This document shows positions 35,369 to 44,553 of a DNA stretch of 64,000 nucleotides, piece by piece; positions within the stretch are counted from its first letter, which is position 1, and every line of letters starts with the position of its first letter. Source of the DNA: Thalassotalea_F euphylliae (GTDB lineage: Bacteria > Pseudomonadota > Gammaproteobacteria > Enterobacterales > Alteromonadaceae). The stretch lies in assembly GCF_042682785.1 (NCBI RefSeq), contig NZ_JBHUIB010000002.1:124001-188000 (forward strand), given 5' to 3'. The notes under the pieces are model-generated. The model saw nothing but the letters and a program-made list of their open reading frames with translations. It ran no database searches and was not told the DNA's origin. The position numbers and the translations under genes are program-made.

Positions 35369-36694
35369 TTAAAACGCTACATTGACAAACACTACCGTTA
35401 GCAATACCGGGCAAACGAAACGGAGGTAATTCCCCCAAAGCTTAAGTTTCGTATCTTTTTCCCAGCGAGCTTTGTCGTTTAGTTTATTACCACGATTCCA
35501 TATCCAGCCCACAACCAAGAAATAAAACAAACAGCTAAGTGGTTGCATAATGGTTGTTAGTACTTGGATAACAACACCAAATAACACGTCGAAAAATGCG
35601 ACTAGCACCATACTTGCCGTTAGCACGATACCTGAAATGAGCCACGTTGCGTTTCGCCTCGACATGTCTTTTTCTTCGACTAAATAGGACACAGGTACTT
35701 CTGTTGAAGAGATAGTAGAAGTAAGCGCCGCGATAGAAAGTAGCGAGAAAAAGCCCGTCGCCACTATTAAACCTATAGTGCCCATCGATTCAAACAACGC
35801 TGGTAATATTTGGAATATTAATTGTCCCTCGCCAATAAGGTTGCCGCCAGCAAACACTTGTTGTCCTGCTGCTTGTGCCACGAACAAAGCTGGAATGATT
35901 AATAAACCAGCAAGGAAGGCAATGAAGGTATCGAGTGCGCCAATTGATAGGACTAGCTTGCCAATATCTTTGTCTTTTTGCATGTATGAGCCATATACCA
36001 TCATACCGCCAACACCAATAGAAAGAGAAAAGAAGGCTTGTCCCATGGCCGAAATGACCAGCTTAGGGTTGGTTACTTGGCTAAAATCTGGAATAAGGTA
36101 CTGTCGCAATCCGTCTATTGCGCCATCTTGCTGAAGAATATAAACAATTAAACCGATAAGCATCATCAATAAAATTGGCATCAAACGCGCAGACCATTTT
36201 TCAATACCAGCATGTACACCTTGATGAATAATAGCTGCACCTAAGACAATAAAAATAGGAGTGAAGATAATGTTTCGGATCGTGCTGTCAGTGGCAAGCC
36301 ATGTGGACAAATCAACAAAGCCCGCCAAATGTGACACGGCAGACAGAGCGTGTGAAAGCATCCAGCCAGCCACAATGGTGTAAAAGCTCAACATCATAAT
36401 TGCGCCGCATAAACCGGCTTTACCAGCAAAACGACCAAATCGGGGCATGCGCTCTTTACATGCGTCGCCTAACGCACTTACTGGGTTTTTCTGCGCTTGG
36501 TTGCCAATATAAATTTCTGCATAAAGTGCTGGCAATGCTAACAATAAGGTGACTATCAGATACACAAACAAAAAGGCACCACCGCCATTATTTGCTGCAT
36601 TCGTTGGGAAACCCCAAATATTACCTAAACCAATTGCTGAGCCTGCGGCTGCTAGAACAAAACCAATGCGGGAATGGAATGAATCTCTTACCAA
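35369..36694 (-). CDS. Sodium-dependent transporter of the NSS (SNF) family
   Basis: 441-residue polytopic inner-membrane protein with about eleven helices, the short LeuT-fold bacterial type. Helix 1 carries the Na+/substrate motif AAAGSAIGLGNIWGFP and NNGGGAF. Helix 6 carries GQAFFSLSIGVGGMMVYGSY, and LTSTISSTEVPVSYLVEE follows in helix 8. Homologues (LeuT, TnaT, MhsT) import neutral amino acids with Na+; the substrate here is not determinable. Monocistronic and divergent from the MBL-fold gene. Confidence 0.92.
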   Translation of the reverse strand: MVRDSFHSRIGFVLAAAGSAIGLGNIWGFPTNAANNGGGAFLFVYLIVTLLLALPALYAEIYIGNQAQKNPVSALGDACKERMPRFGRFAGKAGLCGAIMMLSFYTIVAGWMLSHALSAVSHLAGFVDLSTWLATDSTIRNIIFTPIFIVLGAAIIHQGVHAGIEKWSARLMPILLMMLIGLIVYILQQDGAIDGLRQYLIPDFSQVTNPKLVISAMGQAFFSLSIGVGGMMVYGSYMQKDKDIGKLVLSIGALDTFIAFLAGLLIIPALFVAQAAGQQVFAGGNLIGEGQLIFQILPALFESMGTIGLIVATGFFSLLSIAALTSTISSTEVPVSYLVEEKDMSRRNATWLISGIVLTASMVLVAFFDVLFGVVIQVLTTIMQPLSCLFYFLVVGWIWNRGNKLNDKARWEKDTKLKLWGNYLRFVCPVLLTVVFVNVAF

Positions 36695-36883
36695 AACTAT
36701 CTCGACGCTATTGTTGTTATTTTTGCTTTAAGCGAGCTTACCGATTCCCACTTGTTTAGTGAAGCAATTTTTGGCTCAAGCTAACAAAAATAGGGATTTA
36801 AGCGCTACTAACTATTGGATTCACGGTCATTAGCCCATATTATCCACACATAATAATTTTCATGTGACAACAGAGAGCACCTT

Positions 36884-37528
36884 ATGTTGCAGTTCAAAAT
36901 AATCCCTGTCACACCGTTCCAGCAAAACTGTACTGTTTTTTGGTGTGATGAAACCCAAAAAGCCGCTGTTGTTGATCCCGGCGGTGATATTGAGCAAGTG
37001 ATCGCCTTTATTGATAGTAAAGGTTTAACCATGGAAAAGGTATTGCTGACACATGCCCATATCGATCATGCTGGCGCCACCAAAGCACTATCAGAGCACT
37101 ATGGTGTGTCGGTAGAGGGGCCGCATGAGGAAGATCAATTTTGGATTGACTTAATTCCCATGCAAAAAGAGCGCTTTGGATTTGCAAACGCAGAAGCATT
37201 TGAAACTGACCGTTGGTTAAACCAAGGAGACAAGGTTCATTTTGGCAATGTTGAACTAGATGTATACTTCTGCCCCGGACATACGCCAGGCCATGTAGTG
37301 TTTATTGATCACCAAACAAAACTTGCTCAAGTAGGGGACGTTTTATTCAAAGGTTCTATTGGTCGTACAGACTTTCCTCGTGGTGACCATGCAACGTTGA
37401 TAAGTTCTATTCGTGAGAACTTGTTCCCTTTGGGTGATGATATTCGTTTTATACCGGGTCATGGGCCAATGAGCACGTTCGGTGATGAACGACGCAGCAA
37501 TCCATTTGTTGGTGACGGAGCGCATTAG
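36884..37528 (+). CDS. ycbL: MBL-fold metallohydrolase, YcbL-type (glyoxalase II-like)
   Basis: 214-residue metallo-beta-lactamase-fold hydrolase. The metal motif is THAHIDHAG, with later ligands in CPGHTPGHV, QVGDVLF and PGHGPMS. The length and the absence of the C-terminal helical domain of true GloB favour YcbL, which in Salmonella has glyoxalase II activity on S-lactoylglutathione. It starts at ATG 36884 after GAGAGCACC. It is followed within 5 bp by the ion-channel gene, so the two probably share a transcript, although no functional link is obvious. Confidence 0.85.
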   Translation: MLQFKIIPVTPFQQNCTVFWCDETQKAAVVDPGGDIEQVIAFIDSKGLTMEKVLLTHAHIDHAGATKALSEHYGVSVEGPHEEDQFWIDLIPMQKERFGFANAEAFETDRWLNQGDKVHFGNVELDVYFCPGHTPGHVVFIDHQTKLAQVGDVLFKGSIGRTDFPRGDHATLISSIRENLFPLGDDIRFIPGHGPMSTFGDERRSNPFVGDGAH

Positions 37529-37532
37529 TCTG

Positions 37533-38366
37533 ATGAAGAATACATTTGTTTTTCGTATGCAGCGACGCCTAAAAGAGATCGACTCTAGTAAGTGGTTCCA
37601 AGGAAGCGTGATTGCGGTCATTATTTTATCTGCATTATTGGTTGGGGCAAAAACCCATAATTTGCCTGCCGAAGCGATTGTTGTACTCGCTATTTTAGAT
37701 GTTGCAGTCACTATATTCTTTGTCGTTGAAATTACAATTCGCTTTTTGGCTTATCGGAATAAAGCTGAGTTTTTTAAAAGTGGCTGGAACATATTCGACT
37801 TAGTCATCGTGATTGGTTCTCTGATACCAGCAGGTGGTTCGGGTGTATTGATTGCCCGTTTGTTGCGCGTATTCCGAGTGCTGCGTTTAGTATCTATGGT
37901 GCCAGAACTGCGTTTGCTGATTAATGCGCTCATAAAAGCCATTCCACGGATGGGTTATATTGCGTTATTGATGTTCGTGATCTTTTATATTTATGCTGCG
38001 ATTGGCAGTATTATTTTTAAAGAGATCAACGAGGTCTTGTGGGGCGATGTGTCAATTTCGATGCTGACACTTTTCCGTGTCGCCACATTTGAAGACTGGA
38101 CGGATGTTATGTACGAGACGATGGCTGTTTATCCTATAAGTTGGATTTACTATCTCACCTTTATTTTCTTAACGGCGTTTATCTTCCTAAATATGATGGT
38201 GGGTACAATTTTAGAAGTAATGAGTGAAGAGCATGAAAACTTTCGTGCGCAATCTCACGGAGAGTCCAAAGAGGGCGGGGAGCCAGCAAGCCGCGCCCAA
38301 ATTGAAGCTCTGCAAGAAGAGATCGCAGAGCTGAAAGCACTCATTCAACAGTCTCAAAAACCTTAA
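37533..38366 (+). CDS. Single-domain voltage-gated cation channel (NaChBac-like)
   Basis: 277 residues from ATG 37533 (an in-frame ATG at 37482 lies within ycbL). Six membrane helices are visible. S4 has regularly spaced arginines (ARLLRVFRVLRLVSM). A pore loop follows with the filter motif TFEDWT at residues 185-190 (context FRVATFEDWTDVMYE), then S6 with FLNMMVGTILEVM. The C-terminus is a coiled coil (QIEALQEEIAELKALIQQ) as in homotetrameric bacterial sodium channels. NaChBac has TLESWS; the extra acidic D in the filter could alter Na+/Ca2+ preference. The fold assignment is firm, the selectivity is inference. Confidence 0.85.
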   Translation: MKNTFVFRMQRRLKEIDSSKWFQGSVIAVIILSALLVGAKTHNLPAEAIVVLAILDVAVTIFFVVEITIRFLAYRNKAEFFKSGWNIFDLVIVIGSLIPAGGSGVLIARLLRVFRVLRLVSMVPELRLLINALIKAIPRMGYIALLMFVIFYIYAAIGSIIFKEINEVLWGDVSISMLTLFRVATFEDWTDVMYETMAVYPISWIYYLTFIFLTAFIFLNMMVGTILEVMSEEHENFRAQSHGESKEGGEPASRAQIEALQEEIAELKALIQQSQKP

Positions 38367-38386
38367 TGACCTAGATTGCAGCTTTA

Positions 38387-38986
38387 CTAACGTAGTAAAG
38401 CATCAGCAACCCGTTGTTTGAGTATAGGTAAAGTATCTTGCTCGAACCACGGGTTTTTCTTTAGCCATAAATTGTTACGTGGGCTTGGGTGAGGCAATAC
38501 AATGATTTGATGCTCGTCAAGAAAGGGTTGGTGTTTGGTCGCGTCCGTTAACGTCATCGCGCAAGATATTAGCGCTTTTTTATGCCACTGATAGGCATAT
38601 TGACCAACAAGTACGGTGAGCTTTATCTGTGATAAATGCGACATCAAAGGCTGGCGCCAAGTATCTGCGCAAAGCGGAATGGGAGGCAAGTCGCCAGACT
38701 TTCCCTTGCCAGGATAACAAAATCCCATAGGTACCAAAGCTAAGCTCTCTGCAGAGTAAAATGTCGTTTCGTCAATACCTAACCATTTTCGCAATCGCTG
38801 ACCACTTTTGTCGTCGAATGGACGTCCTTTATCATGTGTGACAAGGCCTGGTGCCTGACCGGCTATAAGTACTTTAGAGGCTTTGCTGACTTGAAAAATT
38901 GGGCGTGGCGTTAGCGGCAAACTTGCTGCACAAAGTGAACATTGTTTAATTTCACTTACCAACGTATCAAATGATTGTTTAGACAT
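38387..38986 (-). CDS. Uracil-DNA glycosylase family protein
   Basis: 199 residues from ATG 38986. An upstream in-frame ATG at 39052 lies inside the preceding gene. The UDG-superfamily core is visible: IAGQAPGLVTHDKGRPFDDKSGQRLRKWLG near residues 40-70 and the C-terminal motif VLPHPSPRNNLWLKKNP. Four cysteines that would define a family 4/5 Fe-S UDG are not all evident (CSLCAAS only), so it belongs to the broader COG1573-like group. It may excise uracil or be a divergent member. The start overlaps the regulator gene by 8 bp, indicating coupling. Confidence 0.8.
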   Translation of the reverse strand: MSKQSFDTLVSEIKQCSLCAASLPLTPRPIFQVSKASKVLIAGQAPGLVTHDKGRPFDDKSGQRLRKWLGIDETTFYSAESLALVPMGFCYPGKGKSGDLPPIPLCADTWRQPLMSHLSQIKLTVLVGQYAYQWHKKALISCAMTLTDATKHQPFLDEHQIIVLPHPSPRNNLWLKKNPWFEQDTLPILKQRVADALLR

Positions 38987-39197
38987 CGGGCTCTCGATAA
39001 GTGAATACGTTATCGAGCGAGGTACCGAACACATCAGCAATCTTAAAAGCAACTTCGAGCGATGGCGAGTACTTGTTTTTCTCTATAGCAACGATGGTTT
39101 GCCGAGAGACATTAACCGCATCTGCAAGTGCCTGTTGGGTCATTTCCTCTTTATCAAATCGTAAGCGTCTAATATTGTTATGAATAGATTTAGCCAC
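38979..39197 (-). CDS. Small Xre/Cro-type HTH regulator
   Basis: 72 residues from a GTG start at 39197; the open frame extends further upstream but that part overlaps the membrane-protein gene. Almost the whole protein is one helix-turn-helix: IRRLRFDKEEMTQQALADAVNVSRQTIVAIEKNKYSPSLEVAFKIADVFG. This is the YozG/YgzD-like class of small repressors. Stop and start overlap as TAGTG with the upstream membrane protein and as ATGTCTAA with the downstream UDG-family gene. It may be an autoregulator of this three-gene unit. Confidence 0.85.
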   Translation of the reverse strand: MAKSIHNNIRRLRFDKEEMTQQALADAVNVSRQTIVAIEKNKYSPSLEVAFKIADVFGTSLDNVFTYREPDV

Positions 39198-39658
39198 TAC
39201 ATTGTTCCTCGCTGATATAACCACACTTGTCTGGCGTGTTTGATAACGTCTGAAACCAAAAAACCTATCAAGGTAAAATGTAGGAAGTTCAATTCTAGAG
39301 ATGCCGAATTGATCGCAAAAGGACGTTCTGACAGTGTACCATTCCACACCCAAATAAGGGCGACGACAATGAAAAGAACAAAGGTTAAATAGCCGGCTTT
39401 GTCTCCATGCAACGATATAAGTTTGTCTCGCTCATCATCTCCTCTAGCGGCATCTCTATGATTTATCGCTGCGATAATACCTGTAAAAATAGCGAATACT
39501 ACACCACAAATAATAATCGCTACGCCCATCAGCTCAACAAGCGAGGCTAAGTTCATAGTTTGCCTGCTATCTGCACCCATTACCGAACTTATATAGTAAT
39601 AAAGCACAAATACGTTGGTGAAGATGTTGGCTACGGAAAGCTTCATTTTAAATGACAT
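39197..39658 (-). CDS. Four-helix membrane protein partnered with an HTH regulator
   Basis: 153 residues from ATG 39658, eight bases after an AAGGA; ATGs at 39664 and 39646 are alternatives. About four membrane helices are visible in two pairs, separated by a charged cytoplasmic loop (HRDAARGDDERDKLISLHGDKAGY). This DERD-containing loop resembles the DUF2178-like small membrane proteins that often travel with YozG-type regulators; this is inference from pattern. The gene overlaps the regulator by one base. The upstream region to 39788 is AT-rich and probably holds the promoter. Confidence 0.7.
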   Translation of the reverse strand: MSFKMKLSVANIFTNVFVLYYYISSVMGADSRQTMNLASLVELMGVAIIICGVVFAIFTGIIAAINHRDAARGDDERDKLISLHGDKAGYLTFVLFIVVALIWVWNGTLSERPFAINSASLELNFLHFTLIGFLVSDVIKHARQVWLYQRGTM

Positions 39659-39787
39659 AAACATAATCCTTGATGTTAAATATTTTAGACATAAAGTTAA
39701 TTTAGTTATACTTTTACGGTGTGTCAAATATTTTTGTCATCGTGTATGTTTTTTTATGCTTTTATCCGTGGTTACTAATTTTTAGGC

Positions 39788-39816
39788 AAAAAAAAGAGCC
39801 GCAATCGGCTCTTTTT
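39788..39816 (-). terminator. Terminator of the PEP-CTERM gene
   Basis: AAAGAGCCG, CAAT loop, CGGCTCTTT with a long T-tract on the minus strand, 20-50 bp after the PEP-CTERM stop. Confidence 0.85.
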
Positions 39817-39838
39817 CTAAAACTTGATGTTTACGGGC

Positions 39839-40375
39839 TTATGATTTTTTACGCACACGAAATGCAACTAAAGCCGCTAGCATTAATGCAGCAATTGATG
39901 GCTCTGGAACTGGTGTACCAAATCGGATGTCACCAGATAAAAAGTTACCAAACTCATCAACAGCGTCAAAGATACCGAATGCAGTTAAGAAACCGTTAAA
40001 ACCGTTGTACATTTCAGCATCTAAGAAGCCAATACCACTTAGTAATTGTGCTGGATCGTTTAATTCAGCAAGTGGGAATAGCGGGTAAGCTAGGTCATCA
40101 GTGATATCGAATGTTACTGAGCCTAATGTGATTGAGAATGAAAAGAATTCATCATCTGCTGCTGTTACTGTACCAAATGCGTCCACGTTTCCAGGGTTGT
40201 AAGAAATACTACCAACAACGCCAGAGAAACCATCTGCAATACCAAAGGCATTGTCAGTATTAAACGGGTCGTTTACCGCATTTTCAATAATGATGTCTTG
40301 CATTATTGTTGCTTGGCTTACTGCTGCAAAAAGTGTAAATACAGCTGCCGTGATTAATTGTGTTAACTTCTTCAT
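39839..40375 (-). CDS. PEP-CTERM sorting-domain exported protein
   Basis: 178 residues from ATG 40375, with GGAG seven bases upstream. An N-terminal signal peptide (MKKLTQLITAAVFTLFAAVSQA) is followed by an acidic, Phe/Asp-rich beta-type domain without cysteines. The C-terminus has the complete tripartite PEP-CTERM signal: VPEPS, a hydrophobic helix (IAALMLAALVAF) and a basic tail (RVRKKS). Such proteins are processed by an exosortase and are often linked to exopolysaccharide. No exosortase gene lies in this window. It is 54 bp downstream of the S8 protease gene and on the same strand. Confidence 0.88.
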   Translation of the reverse strand: MKKLTQLITAAVFTLFAAVSQATIMQDIIIENAVNDPFNTDNAFGIADGFSGVVGSISYNPGNVDAFGTVTAADDEFFSFSITLGSVTFDITDDLAYPLFPLAELNDPAQLLSGIGFLDAEMYNGFNGFLTAFGIFDAVDEFGNFLSGDIRFGTPVPEPSIAALMLAALVAFRVRKKS

Positions 40376-40429
40376 GTCATACTCCAAAATACAAATTGCG
40401 CTACGCATTAACGTAGCGCGTTTTTATTA

Positions 40430-43400
40430 TTATCTGTTTAGTTCAACTAGCGTAAAGCCAATCTCTTCGCCAGAATCATCTGTCAACACTACACCACCAA
40501 GATAGGTTTCACCCTCTAGTAAATCTTTGAAGTATAGGTAGATGTTTGAGTTAAAGCCGGCGCGAGCAATCGGACGAGTGCGAACCAACATATTACCTTC
40601 GTTGCCATTTACAGCGTGGATATTTAGGTTATATGCCATTGTTTCGTCACCTGCTAACGACCAACCGTGAACAAATGCTAAGTAGAAATCAGAACCGTTT
40701 AACGGCGCTGGGTTCATTAACATCACATCTTCGTCAGAGCTGCCATTTGTAGATTGACCTACTAGGCTACAACCGTCTTCAGCATCACAACCGTATACAA
40801 ACAAGTCGATATCTGCACTTGGGTTAGGAAGCTCATCAGTTCTCAAGCTAAAGCGAAGTGCTCTTGTACCTTCAAATGATTCGAAGAAGTGAAGACCTAA
40901 GCCAGGCTCATTAAAGCTGAAGCTTGAATCTGGGTCTTGTGAAACAACATTTGGTTGTTTGATGCCAGCAGTCATGCCAACCGCTTCAGCAAAGAAACTG
41001 CCGTTGTAGTTAAACTCAACTGGTAGTGTCATGCGATGTCTGTCAGACGTTGGCGCATCAATCACTGATTCAACGTAGTTAGCTTTAGGCGGTATAACAG
41101 GTAACACAGCGATAGGGCTGCGCACTGTGTGCGTACCGTTTGTCCATGTAATTGAACCGAACACCCAATCATCTAGAACTACTGAAGCATTTTGCGAAAG
41201 CACTAGTTGGTATGCACCAATGCCGCCAGCAGTAACATTCATGGTTGATGCTGGTTCAAAGCTAGAGCCGTTCCAAACGTTAAGTGTTACGTCAATGCCT
41301 GCCGGAGCTTCAATAGTTGCAGTGTATGTAGAGTCTGCGCCTGATACATCAGTCACAATACGTACAGCTGCTTCAGGGAAGCCTAGCTCAGATGCCGTAA
41401 TAGATGGGTGGTTGTAGTTTGTACCTGAAGGGTAGCCGCCATCAGCTAATGAAGCACAAATGCCAGCACCGTAGATACTCTCAACAACAGCAACTTCGTC
41501 TTCTTTACCACAGATGAAGCCAACGTAATCTGCAAGGCCTGCTTCATATACAATGCCAGGGTTAACTGCCGCATTTGGTACAACGTGACCCGCACCAAAA
41601 TCAAATGGATCCGCTGGTGTTACACCATCTTCTTTAACAACGTTTTGACGCGCTGTTGTCATGATTGCAGAGCGAACAGCAGCTGGAGACCAACCTGGAT
41701 TCTGTTCAATCACAAGTGCTGCAATACCCGCAATATGTGGGCTTGCCATAGAAGTACCTTGCAAGTAAGCAAACTCTTCTGCCACTGGTGATGCTGCAAG
41801 AATTTTAACACCCGGTGCAGTGATATCAGGTACCATCAGATCAGCAACTGCTAAGCTTGGACCACGTGAACTGAAGTCAGCCATGATGTTACCGACTTCT
41901 GTCGCAGTAGCTGTAATCGTGTCTGATAATGTCACAGATACAGAGCCACCACCGTTAATTTCAGCTGCAATTGCAACACCGTCGTCGTTACCAATCATAA
42001 CCGCTGGTATAGTAATTGGGTTTGCTGGTGTACCACCCATAGGGAATGGACCTGCGCCCGGAAGGTTGTTGTAAACGACAGCCGCAATTGCGCCAGCGTT
42101 TTGAGCATTCTCTACTTTTGTTGTGAATGCACAGCCACCACGGCTAATTAGTGCGATCTTACCCGCAACATCAGCTGGGTTGCTTAATGGAGCACAGGCT
42201 ACATCATCAATTGTAACGGCAAGTTCAGCAGAAACAGGGCCTGTTGAGGCAAGCGTTGGTGTAAATGCAGCTTCGTTTGCTAGCAAAGTAGAACCCGCCA
42301 TAGCACCAGTGGTTACTGAAATGCCTTGTGCTGGTGTTTGACCATCATATGTTGATGCAGCAACGTTTGTTACCCATGGAACAGGCATACCTACAGTACC
42401 CGCACTAGGACCACTGTTACCTGCAGATGTTGCAACAAATACACCAGCGTTAGTCGCGTTCAAAAATGCGAATGAAGGACCAGTAAGTAGGCTTGTTAAG
42501 CTGCCACCGATAGAGTAGTTGATTACATCTACGCCATCTTCAACAGCTGCTTCAATAGCAGCCATTGTATCTGTACCGAAACAACCAGGATCGCGGTCTG
42601 AGAAATCCCAACATGCTTTGTATGCAGCTACGCGAGCACGAGGTGCCATACCACGGGTTTCGCCCGCGTCTTGGCCATTAATCATTGCACTTTCTAGTAC
42701 ATTACCTGCTGCTGTACCAGCTACGTGAGAGCCGTGACCGTCAACATCTCGCGGTGACTCGACTTCGTAACCAGCTAATGTGCCAGCAGCTTTTGCACCC
42801 GCGTTAAAATAACGAGCGCCAATAAGTTTGTTGTTACACTCAAATGCAACGTCGGTATCAACAGCACATTCGCCGTTCCAGCTGCCTTCAGGCATAGGCG
42901 CGTAGTCAGTACCGTCAAAGCTTGGGTGAGTTGGATTGATACCTGTATCTACGATACCAACAATAACATCTTCACCCAATGCACCAGTATCATGTAAACC
43001 ACCTGGGGTAGTTAGCTCCATGAACTCAGGCGTGTTAGCCGTTGTTAGTGGCATAAATTCGTCTTTCCAAACGTTAAGCACGTCTGGATGATTTCTCAGC
43101 ACTTCGGCTTGCTGTTCAGAAATTTTTACTGTAAAGCCGTTAAATGTGTGACCATAAGTGTAGATAGGAGCTGGTAGGCTGCTAGAGGCAATAACTGCAT
43201 GTTGCTTCGATTTTAATTGCGCAACATAGCTTTGGTTTTCTGAACTGTTTGGATTGTAGTTAGCACCTGCTTTTGCCAACATTCTCTCAGGAACATTTCT
43301 CAGATCAACAGAACGCTGGATAGCGGTTTGATCTTTCATTTGGATGATGTAAACACCCTTTGAAACAGTAGGTTGTGGGGAATTTTCTGCTAATGACACG

Positions 43401-43492
43401 TTTCTATGTGGTTGTGGAGCTGCAGTAGCGTTTGCTGCAACCAAACCAGCTGCCATAAGAAAACTAGCATACTTGATTTTGCTATATTTCAT
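40430..43492 (-). CDS. Secreted S8 (subtilisin-type) serine protease with PA insert
   Basis: 1020 residues from ATG 43492, preceded by AAAGGAAAC. A signal peptide is followed by an inhibitor-I9-like propeptide (VYIIQMKDQTAI to about 130). The S8 catalytic domain has triad D182 (GIVDTGINP), H253 (DGHGSHVAGT) and S581 (GTSMASPHIAG). The long gap between H and S holds a protease-associated insert, as in cucumisin-like enzymes. C-terminal beta-rich domains (about 690-1020) resemble Fn3-like and pre-peptidase C-terminal modules. It is predicted to be exported and to degrade extracellular protein. It may be co-transcribed with the PEP-CTERM gene. Confidence 0.92.
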   Translation of the reverse strand: MKYSKIKYASFLMAAGLVAANATAAPQPHRNVSLAENSPQPTVSKGVYIIQMKDQTAIQRSVDLRNVPERMLAKAGANYNPNSSENQSYVAQLKSKQHAVIASSSLPAPIYTYGHTFNGFTVKISEQQAEVLRNHPDVLNVWKDEFMPLTTANTPEFMELTTPGGLHDTGALGEDVIVGIVDTGINPTHPSFDGTDYAPMPEGSWNGECAVDTDVAFECNNKLIGARYFNAGAKAAGTLAGYEVESPRDVDGHGSHVAGTAAGNVLESAMINGQDAGETRGMAPRARVAAYKACWDFSDRDPGCFGTDTMAAIEAAVEDGVDVINYSIGGSLTSLLTGPSFAFLNATNAGVFVATSAGNSGPSAGTVGMPVPWVTNVAASTYDGQTPAQGISVTTGAMAGSTLLANEAAFTPTLASTGPVSAELAVTIDDVACAPLSNPADVAGKIALISRGGCAFTTKVENAQNAGAIAAVVYNNLPGAGPFPMGGTPANPITIPAVMIGNDDGVAIAAEINGGGSVSVTLSDTITATATEVGNIMADFSSRGPSLAVADLMVPDITAPGVKILAASPVAEEFAYLQGTSMASPHIAGIAALVIEQNPGWSPAAVRSAIMTTARQNVVKEDGVTPADPFDFGAGHVVPNAAVNPGIVYEAGLADYVGFICGKEDEVAVVESIYGAGICASLADGGYPSGTNYNHPSITASELGFPEAAVRIVTDVSGADSTYTATIEAPAGIDVTLNVWNGSSFEPASTMNVTAGGIGAYQLVLSQNASVVLDDWVFGSITWTNGTHTVRSPIAVLPVIPPKANYVESVIDAPTSDRHRMTLPVEFNYNGSFFAEAVGMTAGIKQPNVVSQDPDSSFSFNEPGLGLHFFESFEGTRALRFSLRTDELPNPSADIDLFVYGCDAEDGCSLVGQSTNGSSDEDVMLMNPAPLNGSDFYLAFVHGWSLAGDETMAYNLNIHAVNGNEGNMLVRTRPIARAGFNSNIYLYFKDLLEGETYLGGVVLTDDSGEEIGFTLVELNR

Positions 43493-43833
43493 TATGTTTC
43501 CTTTGTTTATTTTTATTGAGACTCTTTGCTTATTCGTTGCAAAGTAGTGCATCCGTAGTCAGCAAAAAATAAACCAAATTGTAAAAACTATGTAAATAAA
43601 ACGTAAAGGTGGCGTTTTAAGGGAGGTTCGAGCTGACTAAACCTTGAACACTCGGTTTAGCGCATTTTCTTTAATTGTAAAATAATATGACATCTGAAAT
43701 TTTTCTAAAAACAGCCAGAAATTAAATTTTTTAGTATAAAAAATAGGGTGTTATACTACTTCGTGTTAAGAAAATGATACGTTAAATAATTGTTAACTGT
43801 ATGTAAATTAGCCCGACATGAGTGTTGACAGGA

Positions 43834-44526
43834 ATGAGAATCGATAAATATTTGTGCAAAAGTACAGAGCTGACCCGGAGTGAAGCCAAAAAATTACTAA
43901 AAACAGGGAAAGTTACGATAGACGGCGCAGTGTCCAAAAATGGAGCTGACAAAGTGCCTGAAAGTGCTGTTGTTGAAGTGGAAGGGCGCTCTTTAAGCTT
44001 GCTAGGCCAGCGATATGTCATGCTATACAAGCCTGAAGATACTATTTGTTCAAATGTCGACGAAGTGTATCCATCTGTTCTTCATTTTATTGAAATAGAT
44101 CGTGTTTATGAGATGCATATTGCTGGTCGGCTGGACGCTGATACTACTGGGCTTGTCTTGATTACTGATGATGGCAAGTGGTCTCATAATGTCATTTCAC
44201 CTAAAAAGCACTGTGAAAAAACGTATCGGGTTTGGCTTGCAGAACCTTTAGAAGAAAAAGCTATTGACCAGTTTAAGGAGGGAGTTCAGCTGCATGGGGA
44301 AAAACAGCTCACCCGTCCTGCTAAATTGGAAATTGTTGCCCCGCAAGAAGCCTTACTGACCATCGTTGAAGGTAAGTACCATCAAGTTAAACGCATGTTT
44401 GCCGCAATCGGCAATAAAGTGGAAGCATTGCATCGTGAACGCATTGGTATTATTGAGCTGGATGAAATGTTAAACCCAGGTGAGTGGCGTTATCTTACCG
44501 AAGCAGAAGTTAACGCATTTAAATAA
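43834..44526 (+). CDS. rsuA: 16S rRNA pseudouridine(516) synthase RsuA
   Basis: 230 residues starting MRIDKYLCKSTELTRSEAKKLL, an S4 RNA-binding domain. The pseudouridine-synthase domain has catalytic D101 in AGRLDADTTGLVL. Downstream SPKKHCEKTYRVWL and EGKYHQVKRMFAAIGNKVEALHRERIG closely match E. coli RsuA. A GTG four codons upstream is in frame, but ATG 43834 aligns with the known family start. It modifies U516 of 16S rRNA during 30S assembly. It is followed by a CHMI-family gene 27 bp later. Confidence 0.93.
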   Translation: MRIDKYLCKSTELTRSEAKKLLKTGKVTIDGAVSKNGADKVPESAVVEVEGRSLSLLGQRYVMLYKPEDTICSNVDEVYPSVLHFIEIDRVYEMHIAGRLDADTTGLVLITDDGKWSHNVISPKKHCEKTYRVWLAEPLEEKAIDQFKEGVQLHGEKQLTRPAKLEIVAPQEALLTIVEGKYHQVKRMFAAIGNKVEALHRERIGIIELDEMLNPGEWRYLTEAEVNAFK

Positions 44527-44553
44527 GTCTAGCCACAATAAGGAACACTACAT

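Noticed and set aside
39721..39999. Plus-strand open frame of 92 residues near the PEP-CTERM gene
   Set aside because: It runs through the terminator and the antisense of the PEP-CTERM gene.
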